Shown: positions 10,029 through 21,166, counted from the first letter of the stretch. The stretch: 64,000 nt of DNA from Homarus americanus (GCF_018991925.1 NW_024725489.1:6805916-6869915), one strand, 5' to 3'. Notes: generated from the sequence alone by a model not told the origin. Numbers and translations are program-made.

Positions 10029-10093
10029 TGACAGGTATGGATGATGATTTCGTGCCATTAATCACCACACACTGCTTGCGGTCATGTAGAAAG
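10029..10093 (-). pseudogene. LINE A RT fragment left of the hAT insertion
   Basis: The minus strand reads [20 protein letters not shown], the stretch of LINE reverse transcriptases that lies between motif A and motif B (before SGVPQGS). It is the continuation of the LINE at 13567 on the other side of the hAT element. It ends abruptly at about 10029, where LINE homology stops. Confidence 0.7.
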
Positions 10094-10194
10094 CAGTGGC
10101 GTAGCTAGAGTGTGTGCCGCCCGGGGCGGCCCTTGAGTTGGCCCCCCACCACCCCCCGTGCCCCCACAAAAAATACATATTGCAGTGACTCACT

Positions 10195-10364
<170 letters not shown>

Positions 10365-10739
10365 ACCGGTCGGAATTTGCTGGACTTTAATTTCTCACTT
10401 GACTTGGGGTTTATTAAAAATTAATAGATGGTAATGGCAGTGGAAGCGCCCCTTTGAGAAAAATCCCGAACCAGCACAAGAACACTTAAATCTACTACAC
10501 AAAATGAACTGTCCGTGACCCGTGGAAGGATAGCGTCTGTGACTGGGATGAATGAGACACACTGTAAAATTTAGACACTTATATTCCCTCCAACACTACA
10601 AACACAATCAAATAATGGTACACCAATATGCGCACCTCTTAACTTAAACTTTAAACACTACTCTGGGGAATAAAAGTTATACATGACATAGAAATTATTA
10701 GAAACACAGGCAACAATAAATTTGAAGTATTAAGAAATG

Positions 10740-11040
10740 TTGCTCGCACACATGAACAGGCCTTAAGGCTTTCACAAAATAATATCAGTCACTTAGGAAA
10801 TGGTACTAAAAAATAAGAAATTAAATACTCCACAATGAATAGGCCTTAAGGGTCTTCAACAAAATAATATCGGTCACTGAGGAATGGTAATAAAAGATAA
10901 GAAATTAAATACTCTACAATGAATAGGCCTTAAGGGCTTTCAGCAAGATAATATCAGTCACTGAGGAAATGGTAATAAAATTTAAGAAATTAAATACTCT
11001 ACAATGAATAGGCCTTAAGGGCACTCAACAAAATTATAGC
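10740..11040. repeat. 84-bp tandem repeat in hAT, about 3.6 units
   Basis: The phrase AGGCCTTAAG recurs at 10758, 10841, 10925 and 11010. Each is followed by CAACAAAATAATATC(A/G)GTCACT and GGTAATAAAA-AAGAAATTAAATACT. The parallel copy is at about 28497-28790. Confidence 0.85.
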
Positions 11041-12587
11041 ACCCCAACAGATGCACACTTCCTACCTAACCTAACTTAACCACTACTCTGGGGAACAAGG
11101 TTATACCTGAGATCAGAATTATGAAGAACAATCAGATGCATTAAAAGAATCAATCACAGTATCACTCTGGTTCCACTTAATGGCACAAACATTCAAAACA
11201 ATATTATCAAAATTATTTAAGAAATATTAACTACACACGTCAAGATAATATCAGTCTGAGGAGTGGTGTTAACTACACCCGTAATAATGAAGATAAAATG
11301 TTCCTCTAGGTATCTCCTAGAGTCCTAGACTCACGGTCTCAGTGTGTGACCATTAATATACTCAGATAGCCTCAGTGTACTCCCAGTGTGTCCATGGGCA
11401 GGAAGAGAGTGAGCCAATCAGACCTTGTGCAGTTGAGAGAAACTTTAGCTTCCCGTTAGCAAGAGGGTTTCACTAGCTGACCGAGGACACGTGGTGTTGT
11501 GCACCGGAGTGGTAAGAACTGATCACCCACTGCCTATGCTGGTCCCGTGTCGTTTTAGTTGTCGGGAGCACTCGTTCACTCAAGAGATCCTTTGCTACCC
11601 CGCTAAACAGTGACAGGCCTACACTGATCGGTCCAATGGCGACAATCGCCACCCTCAATCATCAACGGCAGTCAATCTCTCGCAGTCAACTCCGGTCAAC
11701 TCCAATCAAGTGGGTTCTGACGGAAACCCTGAAATGAACTCACTGTTAGCTCTAGTTTACTTTATCACTGCCCTATCTAACCCTGTCTGAGATCGAATGA
11801 GACTTACTTGTTATACTGCAATAGCGCAGCACAGGTGACTAGGCCACGTGACTATTTCTGATGGACGCGCGGAACGTCTTGTCTGTGTGAATGCTCTCCG
11901 GGACTGGGCCTAGCCAGCGTCGCGTCTCCCCAAGGCGCCAGCTTGGGCCTACGTGATATATTTTCCGCCTAACTAATAACTCCTTGGGACACCCGTAACA
12001 TTACCCAGACTGCTAAACGATCTATAATAATTTCAAATTCAATAACAGTCCCTCAACTTCATGAATCGCATCATTATTAATTCGGCAAACCACATTTAAT
12101 ATCATATAGGCCTAGTTCCGCAGTCTCTCGCTACGAGCAGGCAGCGCTCCCTCCCCTCAGATGACCTTGAACGCTCAGTATCACTCATGGCGGGGCATTT
12201 GAAATTACTCTGAAATTTCTGAATATTACAATCGACCCCCCTAAAAAAGACAGCACTGTCCTCATGTGCTGAGAAAACATGCATACGACCCCCCTAAAAT
12301 TTTGTTCTAAGGACTGCACCTCACCCCTTTTGCTAAATGCAGCATTCCCGTCTTCTCTTCTCTCCTTTTCTCTCCCGCTAACATATATATTAAATAGTTT
12401 GTGTACCATTATATTACTGTACTTTCACATACTCAAATATAGTATGCTTTAAATACACACCAAACATACTTAAACTTTATAAGTAACAGTTAAACAAAAA
12501 GCAAAAACGACATATAGGATAGGGAAAAAAGTAAAAAGTGTAAAAAATTAGGACCATCTTTATTTCTGAAATGAAAACTACAACTTT

Positions 12588-13140
12588 CTACAAAGTAACT
12601 TTTCTTGTTTTTTTGTTGGCAAATTCTTCAATGACATTGTCAAAAACTATTTCATCTGTCAATTGTCGCTCTATAGACAGTATGGCAAGATTTCTCAACC
12701 GCAAGGTGCTCATAGTAGATCTTAAGTAATTCTTGATCAGTTTTAGTTTCGAAAAACTCCTCTCACAGGTAGCAACACTAACAGCAATTGTGAGGAAAAT
12801 CCTCAGCATTATTACTATATTTGGAACCGAGTTCCCAAGGTTATACTTTTGAATAAACTGCAAAAGTTCAAGGGGGCCTTCTTTCCACGTCTGTATTCTG
12901 TCTTTAATAGTTATAGCAGCAACAAAATGCTGAAGTCTTTTTCTCTCAACGAGGAACTCTTCTTTATCAATGTCGTCGTGATCTTGATCTATTTGACACT
13001 CATATTTATCATCCAAAAGATTCAATGGGGTAAGGAAGGCATATTTCTCAGCAAGTTCATGAAGCTGTTGAAATCTCTAAGTTATTTCTTGGATCACTCT
13101 GTCCAGCGAAGAAAACATTTCTCTCCTCAATTCAATGTCG
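12588..13140 (-). pseudogene. hAT transposase C-terminal (dimerisation) remnant
   Basis: The 145-residue open frame (13025-12588) contains the hAT C-terminal dimerisation signature: VSVATCERSFSKLKLIKNYL, then LRLRNLAILSIE. This matches the ZMYM/TTF-type hAT group. Upstream to 13140 the frame continues (REMFSSLDRVIQEIT, a stop, then RFQQLHELAEKYAFLTP), again typical of that group. The zinc finger and the DDE part are missing, and sequence upstream is the foldback. It cannot encode an active enzyme. Confidence 0.85.
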
Positions 13141-13170
13141 TATGGCAATTCAGCATCTCGTGATCCTTCA

Positions 13171-13513
13171 CTTTTGGGTCTGCTCATCACCCATATCTGC
13201 AGCTACTGGAGACGTTAATCCTTCCCTTTGTATCGGCGGCAAGTTAATCCTCGTGGTGTCTGACCTAACACCTGACCCACACCACATGAGCTCACTGGCG
13301 TACTTGTTTGAAGTTGTTTCCTTAATCCTCAACAGGTTACAGGTTGTGTGTGTGGCGGGGGGCCTCATAGCAAGGGTGTAGCTCATGACGTGGCCGTGAT
13401 GATGTGGGTCAGGTGTTAGGTCAGACACGACAAGGATTAACTTGCCGCCGATACAAAGGGATGGATTAACGTCTCCAGTAGCTGCAGATATGGGTGATGA
13501 GCAGACCCAAAAG
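13171..13513. repeat. Subterminal foldback of the hAT element
   Basis: The arms 13171-13286 and about 13395-13513 are near-perfect reverse complements. CTTTTGGGTCTGCTCATCAC is mirrored by GTGATGAGCAGACCCAAAAG. They are separated by about 108 bases. The opposing open frames here simply mirror each other. Confidence 0.85.
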
Positions 13514-13566
13514 TGCCGCCCGGGGCGGACCGCCGCCCCCCCCCTAGCTACGCTAGTGGTAGAAAG

Positions 13567-14526
13567 TCTTCTATCCTAGCGAGGACATTTCATGGGGTAC
13601 ACTGTCGAAAGCCTTGGTAAAATCTAGGTAAATATTGTCAATATTACCACCCCATTCAAGAATATGGGTCCAAATATTCATTACCATGAGCAATTGTGTT
13701 AAGCAGGTGCGCCCATACCGTGTTGGCAATCCTTTACAAGGTTGTTTCGTAGTAGATGTTCCATTTTGGCATCTCTGATAATACTCTCAAGTGCTTTACA
13801 TATTATGCTGGTCAGGCTCACCGGCCTATAGTTGTTCGTGGAGTGACGATCGCCCTTCTTGAAGATAGGACTCACATTAGCCACTTTCCATTAACTGGGG
13901 ACCATTTGTTCATCCAGGCATTTACAAAACAGGATCTTCAGGGGCTCGGCAAGCTCTTTGCACAACTCTCTCAGCACTCTAGGATGCACCATGTCAGGAC
14001 CGGGACTCTTATGGACCTTTAGCTTTGACAGTTTATTTCTAATACCCTCTTCTGTGAACACAATGTGGGTCAGTGCTGTGTCGAACCGTCTGTCCTCAAA
14101 CTCAGGAAGGTTAATTGCATCCTCTCTTGTGAACACCAAGGAAAAAAAGCTGTTCAATGCCTCAGCTTTATCCTGGTCAGAATCTGTGTAACTACCATCC
14201 TGAAGCTTCAGGTCTGATACTTCTACTCGCGTTTTTAATTTTGACTTTTCATAGTGGTAAAGCGCCTTTGGGTTTGACTTGACCTCGCTTACAACCAGCC
14301 TCTGGAACTCCTTTTCAGCCCTTCTACATTCCATATTTGCTTGGTTTCTGGCTCTTGCATACATCCCCCTGTCCTGCACATCATTTGACCCAACCCACGT
14401 CTTGAATTTCTGGGTTTTCTTCTTAACTTTGTCGATCGCCACATGGTTCATGTGTAGGGATCCCCTTGTATTCCTAGAGGCACTGGGTTTGGTCTTGGGT
14501 ATATATTTATCGATCAAGTGGGTCAC
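13567..14526 (-). pseudogene. LINE A reverse transcriptase, N-terminal half
   Basis: Frame 14526-13891 carries the linker, then EEGIRNKLSKLKVHKSPGPD (RT motif 0/1) and HPRVLRELCKELAEPL. After a frameshift, 13884-13699 reads VSPIFKKGDRHSTNNYRPVS then LTSIICKALE (motif 2). After another shift, 13680-13600 reads NIDNIYLDF and VPHEM, motif A with its Asp. The element breaks 8 bases later at the hAT target site. The role would have been target-primed reverse transcription. It is now non-functional. Confidence 0.82.
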
Positions 14527-14543
14527 TTTACTAGTTATGATAT

Positions 14544-15063
14544 TCAGCGTAGTGTCTGCGTTCTTGTTGTTAATGAGTCAGGCCAGTGGATACCCCTTAT
14601 CTCTTCCCTCATCCCGTTGTAATTTCCCTTGTAATATTTGCACCTTGGCCTGGCCTTATCTTGAACTAGGTAACAGTTAAATTTGATTGACAAAACTCTA
14701 TGGTGACTGCCAACTGGGGCAAGGTGTTTCAGTTTGGCCACCATACCCTCCTCGTTTGTTATGATGTGGTCTAGTGGCTTGGGTGTTTGCTCCCCGCTGT
14801 AATGTGTCGGGTCTCTCACATGTTGGAACAGAAAATTATCTCTCAGAGTTTCTACAAAAAGAGTAGCAGGGTTATTCAAGTCATTTGGGGTGAACTCGTT
14901 TCCCCAGCTGATGTCGCCGTAGTTAAAAGTCCCCCATGATAAGGAGGTGGCTAGGGTTGAGCATCGCCATGTTGTCTATTAAGGCTCTGAAGTTCCTTTG
15001 ATTTAGTGGGCCACAGGTTGGGGATCTGTAGATACACCCGACAATAAGTAAGTCCCTGCAGCA
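14544..15063 (-). pseudogene. LINE A APE-type endonuclease, partial
   Basis: From 15063 downwards, with one or two frameshifts, the minus strand reads CIYRSPTCGP (RSP motif) and a MGDFNYGDISWGNE-type box across a shift near 14935. The open frame 14879-14544 follows with KPLDHIITNEEGMV and GSHHRVLSIKF. In the last motif His replaces the Asp of the usual S-D-H catalytic triad member. The N terminus is missing. Confidence 0.75.
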
Positions 15064-15449
15064 ACCTTAAATAGTTAGAAAAAAAAGGATATATTAAGAA
15101 AAATAAAACGAGAATAACAAAAACTAATTTCGCTTGACGTCAACAAGGCCAACAGGTTTGCGTTCCTGGGCTGATGTGATTGAAAGCTGAATGTGTTAAC
15201 TGTGTTTGGCTGGAACATGAGTTACAAGGCCGAAGCAACAATCTTTTGCCTCCCGCCGTGGTTGATTCCAGGCAAGACGGAAGGCGGAAATGTTGGTGAT
15301 AAATTACGTAATTATTCCTTGAAAGATATTCACATTTATTATCGCTGTCTAAACTAAAGAGTTAATATTACTTGTAAATATACGGAGGCATAGGCTACAG
15401 GTAGGTAAGCCCATCAAATTTTTGTATATACAATAAAGAAGAAGTCAAA
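15064..15449. other. 5' leader of LINE B
   Basis: It is non-coding and has the same content in both contig copies. It begins right at the truncated 5' end of LINE A and runs to the ORF1 start. It would contain the LINE's internal promoter, but no motif is recognised. Confidence 0.5.
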
Positions 15450-15896
15450 ATGAGTGAGACCAAGGACTCTGGGGACAGGAGGAGGAAAGCAAGTGTCAAC
15501 AAACATGGCAGAAAGAACAACACCGAGAAGTGTGGAGAATGTGGATTAACAATCAAGGATAGTGACAAAGCAGTTAGCTGTGATGTTTGTGAAGTGTGGT
15601 TCCACATCGAATGTGAAAAATTACCTGAAGAGGTATATAACTTCATGCAAGATGAGGAGGCAGAAGGAGTGTTGATGTGGTACTGCAGTCACTGCAAGAA
15701 GGGTTGTGCTAAACTGCACAACTACATAAAAAGAATTGAACAACAACAGGTGGAACAAATGACCAAACAAAATGAATTGGAAGGCAAAGTAAATCAACTG
15801 AGAGAATTTACAGCACAAAAACACGATAAGAATAAGGAGATAGAAGACAGGCTGGGTTTATTGGAGGCAAAGTCTGTTGAAATAAATGATGTGTAG
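15450..15896 (+). pseudogene. LINE B ORF1, N-terminal part with PHD-like zinc finger
   Basis: This is a 148-residue frame starting at ATG 15450. Residues 29-85 are Cys/His-rich: KCGECGLTIKDSDKAVSCDV, then CEVWFHIECEKLP, then WYCSHCKKGC. The spacing C2-C-C2-H-C-C2-C fits a PHD finger (C4HC3). Residues 90-145 are Gln/Glu/Lys-rich with heptad-like spacing, a probable coiled coil. A TAG at 15894 stops the frame, but homologous coding continues beyond it. ORF1 proteins bind RNA and act as nucleoprotein chaperones. What the finger recognises is unknown. Confidence 0.8.
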
Positions 15897-16512
15897 GAAA
15901 CAAATGCTAAGAATGACAGGGGTTATGAAAACAGACTGGGAACCTTGGTGGCTAGAACAGTGGGTTTAGAAGGGAAAGTAGATTCTAGCAGGGCAACAGG
16001 TAGTGCCACTGAAGTGAAGCAGGAAGACAACACAGGGAACCAGAGCCTGTTGGTGAACTTATAGAGGAACTAAATGAGAGAAAGAAGAGGGAAAACAACA
16101 TAGTGGTATATGGTGCACCAGAATCTGGATCCCCAACAATGAGCGAAAGGATTGAGACATAAATCTTATGCACTGAACCTAATAAAAGAATGTGCATCAC
16201 TAGTGGCCAGGAGATAATAGTTGAAGTGATTAGGCTGGGTAAATTTATCCAGGGAAAAGCTAGACCTATGCTAATCAAGTTATCTACTGCAGATATAAAG
16301 GCAAACCTATTTAGAAACATCAGGAACCTGCAAGGTAACATGAAATTCCAAGACATAAGAATAGCCAATGACTTAACTAAAAGGGAGAGAGAACATGAAG
16401 CTGTCTTATGGCAGGAGGCAAAAAACTTAATGGACTCCGGGAAGGAGAGGCACAGAGTGGTGGGTCCCCCGTGGAGGCGAAGAGTCGTCAAAATAGGGGT
16501 CCAAGAGGATTA
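15897..16512 (+). pseudogene. LINE B ORF1, C-terminal part
   Basis: After the TAG the sequence continues through further stops (about 16060 and 16160). It reads RENNIVVYGAPES, then RLGK, RPMLIKLSTADIKANLFRN and ANDLTKREREHEAVLWQEA. This order (NIVVYG box, Arg-Pro-(M/L) box, DLT-x-x-R-E box) is the RNA-recognition plus C-terminal domain pattern of LINE ORF1 proteins. The last 107 codons (16190-16512) are open. Confidence 0.7.
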
Positions 16513-16739
16513 AGAGAAGTAATGATGCCCAAAGAGGAGAAACATGTACATACCAGTAGTGTAAATAGTGTAAGGAAACTGATTAAAAATTGGAAAAAAC
16601 AAGAACAAAATGTAAATGTAGGTAAATTTCTTATTGTGTTTAGTAATGTGGATGTGTTGAGTTCAGACAAGTTAATAGAGTTAAATGCACAGTTGAAGGA
16701 GATGGAAAATACTCCGCAAGTAATAGCCCTACAGGAGGT
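16513..16739 (+). pseudogene. LINE B ORF2 start: endonuclease N-terminal part
   Basis: The frame open across 16408-16739 reads GKFLIVFSNVDVLSSDKLIE then PQVIALQEV. This is the first strand (S-N-V-x-x-L) and the Glu-containing LQE motif of APE endonucleases. It is cut after LQEV by the LTR element and resumes with KPKHYRYERIT at 18403. Confidence 0.78.
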
Positions 16740-18398
16740 TGTGGGGTACGAGATGTTGGTTCACACTCGGGATGGGATGGAGAAAGGAAACTCACAATGT
16801 GCTCTCTGTATACATGTTGTATTGGATGTACAATGCAGCTTGGTGCTGGGAAGGCAGCATGGTTACAAGCGTGTGTAGAGAGAGCTGGTTGGTGAGGGTG
16901 CTCAGAGGAGGACCAGCTTGTGGGTCGCCATGCTCGCCGGCGGGAACGAGGGCCGCCAGGCAGGAGGAGGTGTTGCTTGCTGGTTGGTGTAGGTAGAAAG
17001 AGAGGTAGGTCACCACGAGGTCAGGTCTTATATAGCGGGGGTAGGCGTGGCTTAATAGTTGACCTCCGTCATGTAAGGCGGCGCTGGTTGACCTAGACCA
17101 CGAGGCATACACTGGGGAATTCGTGGGGTCGGCTACTCAGCGACAAACAGCGTTTGTAGGGGAGGAATCCACTACAATACTCCCCCTTCCCTCCAGGCAG
17201 TGTAGGAGACTTGTTGTCTGCAGGGTTGCATGGCACATGTGAGGCAGAACGGGCGGTGCATGCCACATGTGAGACATAACGGCGAGGGCGTGGATGAGCT
17301 GGCCGCTAGTGGAGACAACTTTGTCTAGATACACGAGATCTGTGGGAGGAGAGAGGGAGAAGGAGTGTTGTGGAGGCGATGAATGTTGTGCTTCCCTCGC
17401 GACAGGTACAGAGTCCTCAGATCCGCCTGCTGGGGTGTGTGGGTCTGGGTCAGGAGCAGGGGCTGCGTCAGGAAGAGGGTCTATGACAGCAGCAGGGTGC
17501 ATGACATCAGCAGGGTCCACGACAGCAGCAGGGTGCAGGACAGTAGCAGGGAGTACCTGAGGGAAAAAAAAAGGGTGTGTGGAGCTGCACTCAGGCGCAT
17601 GGGCCGCGTCGGGAGCAGGGACTGCCAGGCAGGAGCGGAGGAGGGTCCGCGTCAGGAGGAGGGTCCAGGACAGTGGCAGGGATACTGCTGGGCTGGGGGC
17701 GGCGTCTGAGGCAGGACGGGTGTGTTGGGGTCGGTAGGATGTGGTGCTTGGGGCAGGAAGAGGAGCAGCTGTCTGCTTAGAGTAGCAGAGCTGCTCTAGG
17801 GTGTCTAACCTGCGGTGTAGAGACAGTAGCTGTAGAGCCGATGAGAGCTGCCTCTGTGTGGATAAGCCAGTCTTCCATGTTGCTTGAAGACTGGGAGAGT
17901 GATCGGTTTCTCCTCCATCCTGTGTGAGTGCGAATCTCCTGGGGTCACCATTTGTGGGGTATGGAATATTTGGTTCACACTCAGGATGGGATGGAGAAAG
18001 GAAACTCACAATGTGCTCTCTGTATACATGTTGTATTGGAATGTACAATGCAGCTTGGTGCTGGGAAGGCAGCATGGTTGCAAGCGTGATGTAGAGAGAG
18101 CTGGTTGGTGAGGGTGCTCAGAGGAGGACCAGCTTGTGGGTCGCCATGCTCGCCAGCGGGAGCGAGGGCCGCCAGGCAGGAGGAGGAGGAGGTGTTGCTT
18201 GCTGGTTGGTGTAGGTAAAAAGAGAGGTAGATCACCACGAGGTCAGCTCTTATATAGCGGAGGTAGGCGTGGCTTAATAGTTGACCTCCGTCATGTAAGG
18301 TGGCGCTGGTTGACCTAGACCACGAGGCATACACTGGGGAAGTCGCGGGGTCGGCTACTCGGCGACAAACAGCGTTTGTAGGGGAGGAATCCACTGCA
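16740..18398 (-). mobile_element. Small non-autonomous LTR retrotransposon in LINE B endonuclease
   Basis: Two LTRs (16740-17176, 437 bp; 17953-18398, 446 bp) both begin TGTGGGGTA and end TGCA or TACA, and are about 95% alike by eye. The 4-bp target duplication AGGT lies at 16736-16739 and 18399-18402. Orientation is minus. A primer-binding-like TGGTGACCCCAGGAGATTCG lies 2 bases inside the right LTR, and a polypurine tract GGAGGGAAGGGGGAGTAT (17177-17194, minus) abuts the left LTR. The 776-bp interior has no pol, so it is a TRIM/LARD-like element that needs a helper. Confidence 0.9.
17137..18075 (-). CDS. Open frame of the small LTR element, Pro/Ala-rich
   Basis: This 312-codon frame begins inside the 5' LTR and spans the whole interior into the 3' LTR. 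The interior likely starts at TNGDPRRFALTQDGGETDHS (about 17957) just after the primer-binding site. Then come a short helical stretch (LSSALQLLSLHRRLDTLEQL) and a Pro/Ala/Asp-rich repeat region (VLHPAAVVDPADVMHPAAV). No zinc knuckle, protease or RT is present. It could be a relic gag or a chance frame in GC-rich DNA. It is unchanged in length in the other copy (34657-35595). Confidence 0.4.
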   Translation of the reverse strand: MLPSQHQAALYIPIQHVYREHIVSFLSPSHPECEPNIPYPTNGDPRRFALTQDGGETDHSPSLQATWKTGLSTQRQLSSALQLLSLHRRLDTLEQLCYSKQTAAPLPAPSTTSYRPQHTRPASDAAPSPAVSLPLSWTLLLTRTLLRSCLAVPAPDAAHAPECSSTHPFFFPQVLPATVLHPAAVVDPADVMHPAAVIDPLPDAAPAPDPDPHTPAGGSEDSVPVAREAQHSSPPQHSFSLSPPTDLVYLDKVVSTSGQLIHALAVMSHMWHAPPVLPHMCHATLQTTSLLHCLEGRGSIVVDSSPTNAVCR

Positions 18399-19264
18399 AG
18401 GTAAAGCCAAAACACTACAGATATGAACGGATTACAGCAGAATATAACCTAGAAGGATATGACTTTACAGAGCTAAATCTCTTTAATAAGGAAGGGAGAG
18501 GTATGTTAATATATATTAGGAAAGGAACCAAACTTTACAGTGTTGATCTTGATACTAAGTTTTGTGAATATTGCTGTATAGAAGTGCCATGTAGTGGTAA
18601 TTTACTATCTACCTCCATTTACAGAAGCCCTAATAGTGATGAAAGCAATCATACTAATTTGCTCCAAATTATGCAGGAAGTCAATGATAAAAATGTGCTT
18701 TATAAAATCATTGTAGGTGATTTTAATCTTCCACAAATAAATTGGAGTAATTATACTTCTGTAATGGGACTGAATGATGTTGGTACCATGTTCATTGAGA
18801 AAATACGGGGCTGCTTTCTCACTCAACATATTGAGGAAATCACCAGGATAAGAGGAGACAGCACAGGCCTGTTGTTCAGTAACGAAGAATCTATAGTAGG
18901 AGATATCAAGCTGGAGAGTCCACTGGGAAAGAGTGACCATGCCTGTATTTATTTCCATTGTGACATACAGGAGATGGGAGACAAAAGTAAAAAACAAGTG
19001 TACATGTATGAAAAAGCAGATTACCTACTGAAGAAGCAAAGGCTTACGATGGAGTGGATCCAATACTTATCATTGGAACCAGATATTGAAAGTAAGTGGA
19101 ATAAGTTCAAAAGAAAATTCCAGGCAGTCATTGACGAGTGTGTCCCTAAGAAGATAATCAGAGGACTGAGGGTTAGCAGAAAAAGAACAAATGAAAAATT
19201 ACCTATGAACAGGAAGCTCTGGGCTAAAGTCAAGAAAAAAAACAGAGACTGTGGGAGAAACTGA
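18399..19264 (+). pseudogene. LINE B APE endonuclease, main part
   Basis: It resumes in frame after the LTR insertion. From about 18503 the 253-residue frame shows STSIYRSPNSDESN (RSP motif), VGDFNLPQINW (catalytic Asp/Asn), TGLLFSNEESIVGDI (normally L-D-L; the Asp is Gly here) and GKSDHACIYF (the S-D-H motif, intact). The tail after residue 190 is the Lys-rich linker to RT. The frame ends at TGA 19262 and shifts. The enzyme would nick target DNA; the Asp-to-Gly change and the insertion would disable it. Confidence 0.85.
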
Positions 19265-19269
19265 AAATA

Positions 19270-20187
19270 ATGAAAACGAAGTTCAATGAAAGAGCATGCA
19301 CAAGGGAGATGTATCTGGAAACTGAAAAGGAATACAAGAGATTAAATAACCAGGTCAGATGGGAAACTAGAAACATCTTGAAATGCAAAGAACAAGAGAT
19401 TGCGAAAATTTGTAAGGCAAATCCAAAAGTGTTCTGGAAGTATGTACAGACAAAAACAAGAACAAAAGCTAGAATTGCAGATCTTTACAAGGATGAGGAA
19501 AAAGTACAGAAGACTGTGAATGATCAAGAAAAGGCAGATGTACTCAGAGCAATTCTCACGAGTTTTTATCGAGGAACCAGATAGGGGGATACCAACAGCC
19601 AACAAGAAAGACGTGCCAGTTCTTTAACACCTGGAGATAACCGAGGGCAAAATTAGAAAGGTGATTAAAAAATTGAAAAGACAAAAGTCTCCCGGTCCAG
19701 ATGGATTACATCCAAGAGTCATTAAGGAGATGATGGAGGAACTACTTCAGCCTCTGAGGATCTTGTTTGAAAGCTCTTTTCAAGAAGGAAATATACCTGA
19801 GGACTGACGCATTGCATATATCACAGCTATCTATAAGAAGAGAAGTAAAGTGAACCAGGAAACTACAGGCCAGTCAGTCTAACTAGTGTAATCTGCAAAT
19901 TAATGGAGTCAATATTACGGGAAGAGATGATATCCCATATGAAAAAATATGGATTGTTTAGTAATAAACAGTTTGGCTTCATTTCCGACAGATCAACATT
20001 CCTACAGTTGATTAGGGTACTAGACAGATGGACGGAAATTATCGATGACAGTCAGGCTGTGAGCATAGTGTATTGTGACTTCATGAAGGCTTTACATAGA
20101 GTACCCCACAAAAGACTATTCGAAAAAGTATCTAGTTATCGCATTGATGGAAAATATCTTGATTGGGTAAGGAATTTTTTTAACTAA
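19270..20187 (+). pseudogene. LINE B linker and RT N-terminal half
   Basis: 19270-19584 is an open, basic linker (ANPKVFWKYVQTKTRTKARI). 19585-19900 has frameshifts, but RT motif 1 traces (KSPGPD-like PGPDGLHPRVIKEMMEEL) and motif 2 (NYRPVSLTSVICKLMESILR) are readable. 19903-20187 is open with FGFISDRSTFLQLI and SIVYCDFMKALHRVPHKRL. Motif A keeps its Asp, but the usual F-D after K-A is L-H. It ends with a frameshift at WVRNFFN, about 20185. Confidence 0.8.
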
Positions 20188-20203
20188 GAGAAAACAGGGA
20201 GTT

Positions 20204-21166
20204 GTGGTAAATGGAGAAGTATCTAACTGGAGAGAGGTCACTAGTGGGGTCCGTCAGGGTTCTGTCCTCGGCCCCTTGCTGTTTGTCCTTTTTATCAATG
20301 ACCTGCCTGTGGCAATTAAACACGACAGTGAGGTATATCTATATGAGGATGACACAAAGATTTTTAGGAAAATAGAACGAGATGGGGATTGTGACATGCT
20401 GCAGGAGGACCTGGATGGGATCAGGGGTTGGACTGAGAAGTGGATGCTGAACTTTCACCCAGAAAAAAGTAAATACATGAGGATAGGAAGAACCAAAGTT
20501 GCTGACCATGGATATCATATGTACACCACGATCAAGAAGACCACTGTCGAGAAGAATATAGGGGTAGTCATCGATGATAAGCTGACGTTCTCTGACCATC
20601 TAGCTGAGAAAATCAACAAGGCTGCTAAAATAGTGGGCATTATTAGAAGAACTTTTGTTCATCTGGATGCACCTATATTCAAGGCTCTGTACACTGCTCT
20701 GGTTAGGCCACACCTTGAGTATGCTAATCAAATTTGGTGCCCATATCTCATTAAGGATATTGAAGCAGTAGAGAATGTACAGAGGGCTACCAAATTGGTA
20801 CCACACATCAAGGATTTATCTTATGAGGAAAGATTAAGGAAATTACAGTTACCGACACTGGCGTACAGAAGATCTCGTGGGGACCAAGTGGAAACATACA
20901 AGACAGTGTTTGGCATATATGACCAGGCATGTACAGCAGGAATGTTCCAGATGAGGGAGGATGACACTACCCGGGGGAACACAAAGAAGATCTACAAAAC
21001 AAGAGCGAGGCTAAATCTCAGAAGACATTCGTTCCCGAGTAGGGTTGTCAACAACTGGAATGGGTTACCTGAGTGGGTAGTGAATGTGGAGACGGTGGAA
21101 AAGTTTGAAGCAAAATTAGATAAATACTGGAAAAATCAAGAACAAGTATATAATTATAGGGCATAA
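20204..21166 (+). pseudogene. LINE B RT C-terminal half
   Basis: This is a 320-residue frame. Motif B is SGVRQGSVLGPLLFVLFIND. Motif C is VYLYEDDTKIFRKI; the catalytic DD pair is kept, but Glu replaces the small residue before it (normally A-D-D). The thumb follows (GWTEKWMLNFHPEKSKYM), then the C-terminal segment typical of CR1/L2 (ALVRPHLEYANQIWCP, SYEERLRKLQLPTL, FPSRVVNNWNGLP). It ends at TAA 21164. This is the best-preserved coding segment in the window and is identical in length in the other copy. Confidence 0.88.

Larger units (their letters stand above)
13567..15063 (-). mobile_element. LINE A: 5'-truncated CR1-like non-LTR retrotransposon
   Basis: The minus strand carries an APE-type endonuclease (from about 15063), a linker and an RT N-terminal half. 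The RT is interrupted at motif A/B by the hAT insertion and continues at 10029-10093. The 5' limit at about 15063 is abrupt, inside the endonuclease. It is oriented head to head with LINE B, which starts right there. LINE A contains several stops and frameshifts. Confidence 0.8.

Noticed and set aside
9581..10058. 147-residue hydrophobic minus-strand frame that looks like a multi-pass membrane protein
   Set aside because: The Phe/Leu/Ile/Tyr content follows from A-rich DNA on the plus strand. The frame is broken by indels in the parallel copy at 27444-27803 and has no family resemblance.
13142..13428. Opposing frames of about 80 codons
   Set aside because: They are the two sides of the hAT foldback read on opposite strands.
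17294..17780. Plus-strand Gly/Ser/Arg-rich frames
   Set aside because: They are the antisense of the LTR element's interior frame and LTRs. The element's primer site and polypurine tract show it runs on the minus strand.
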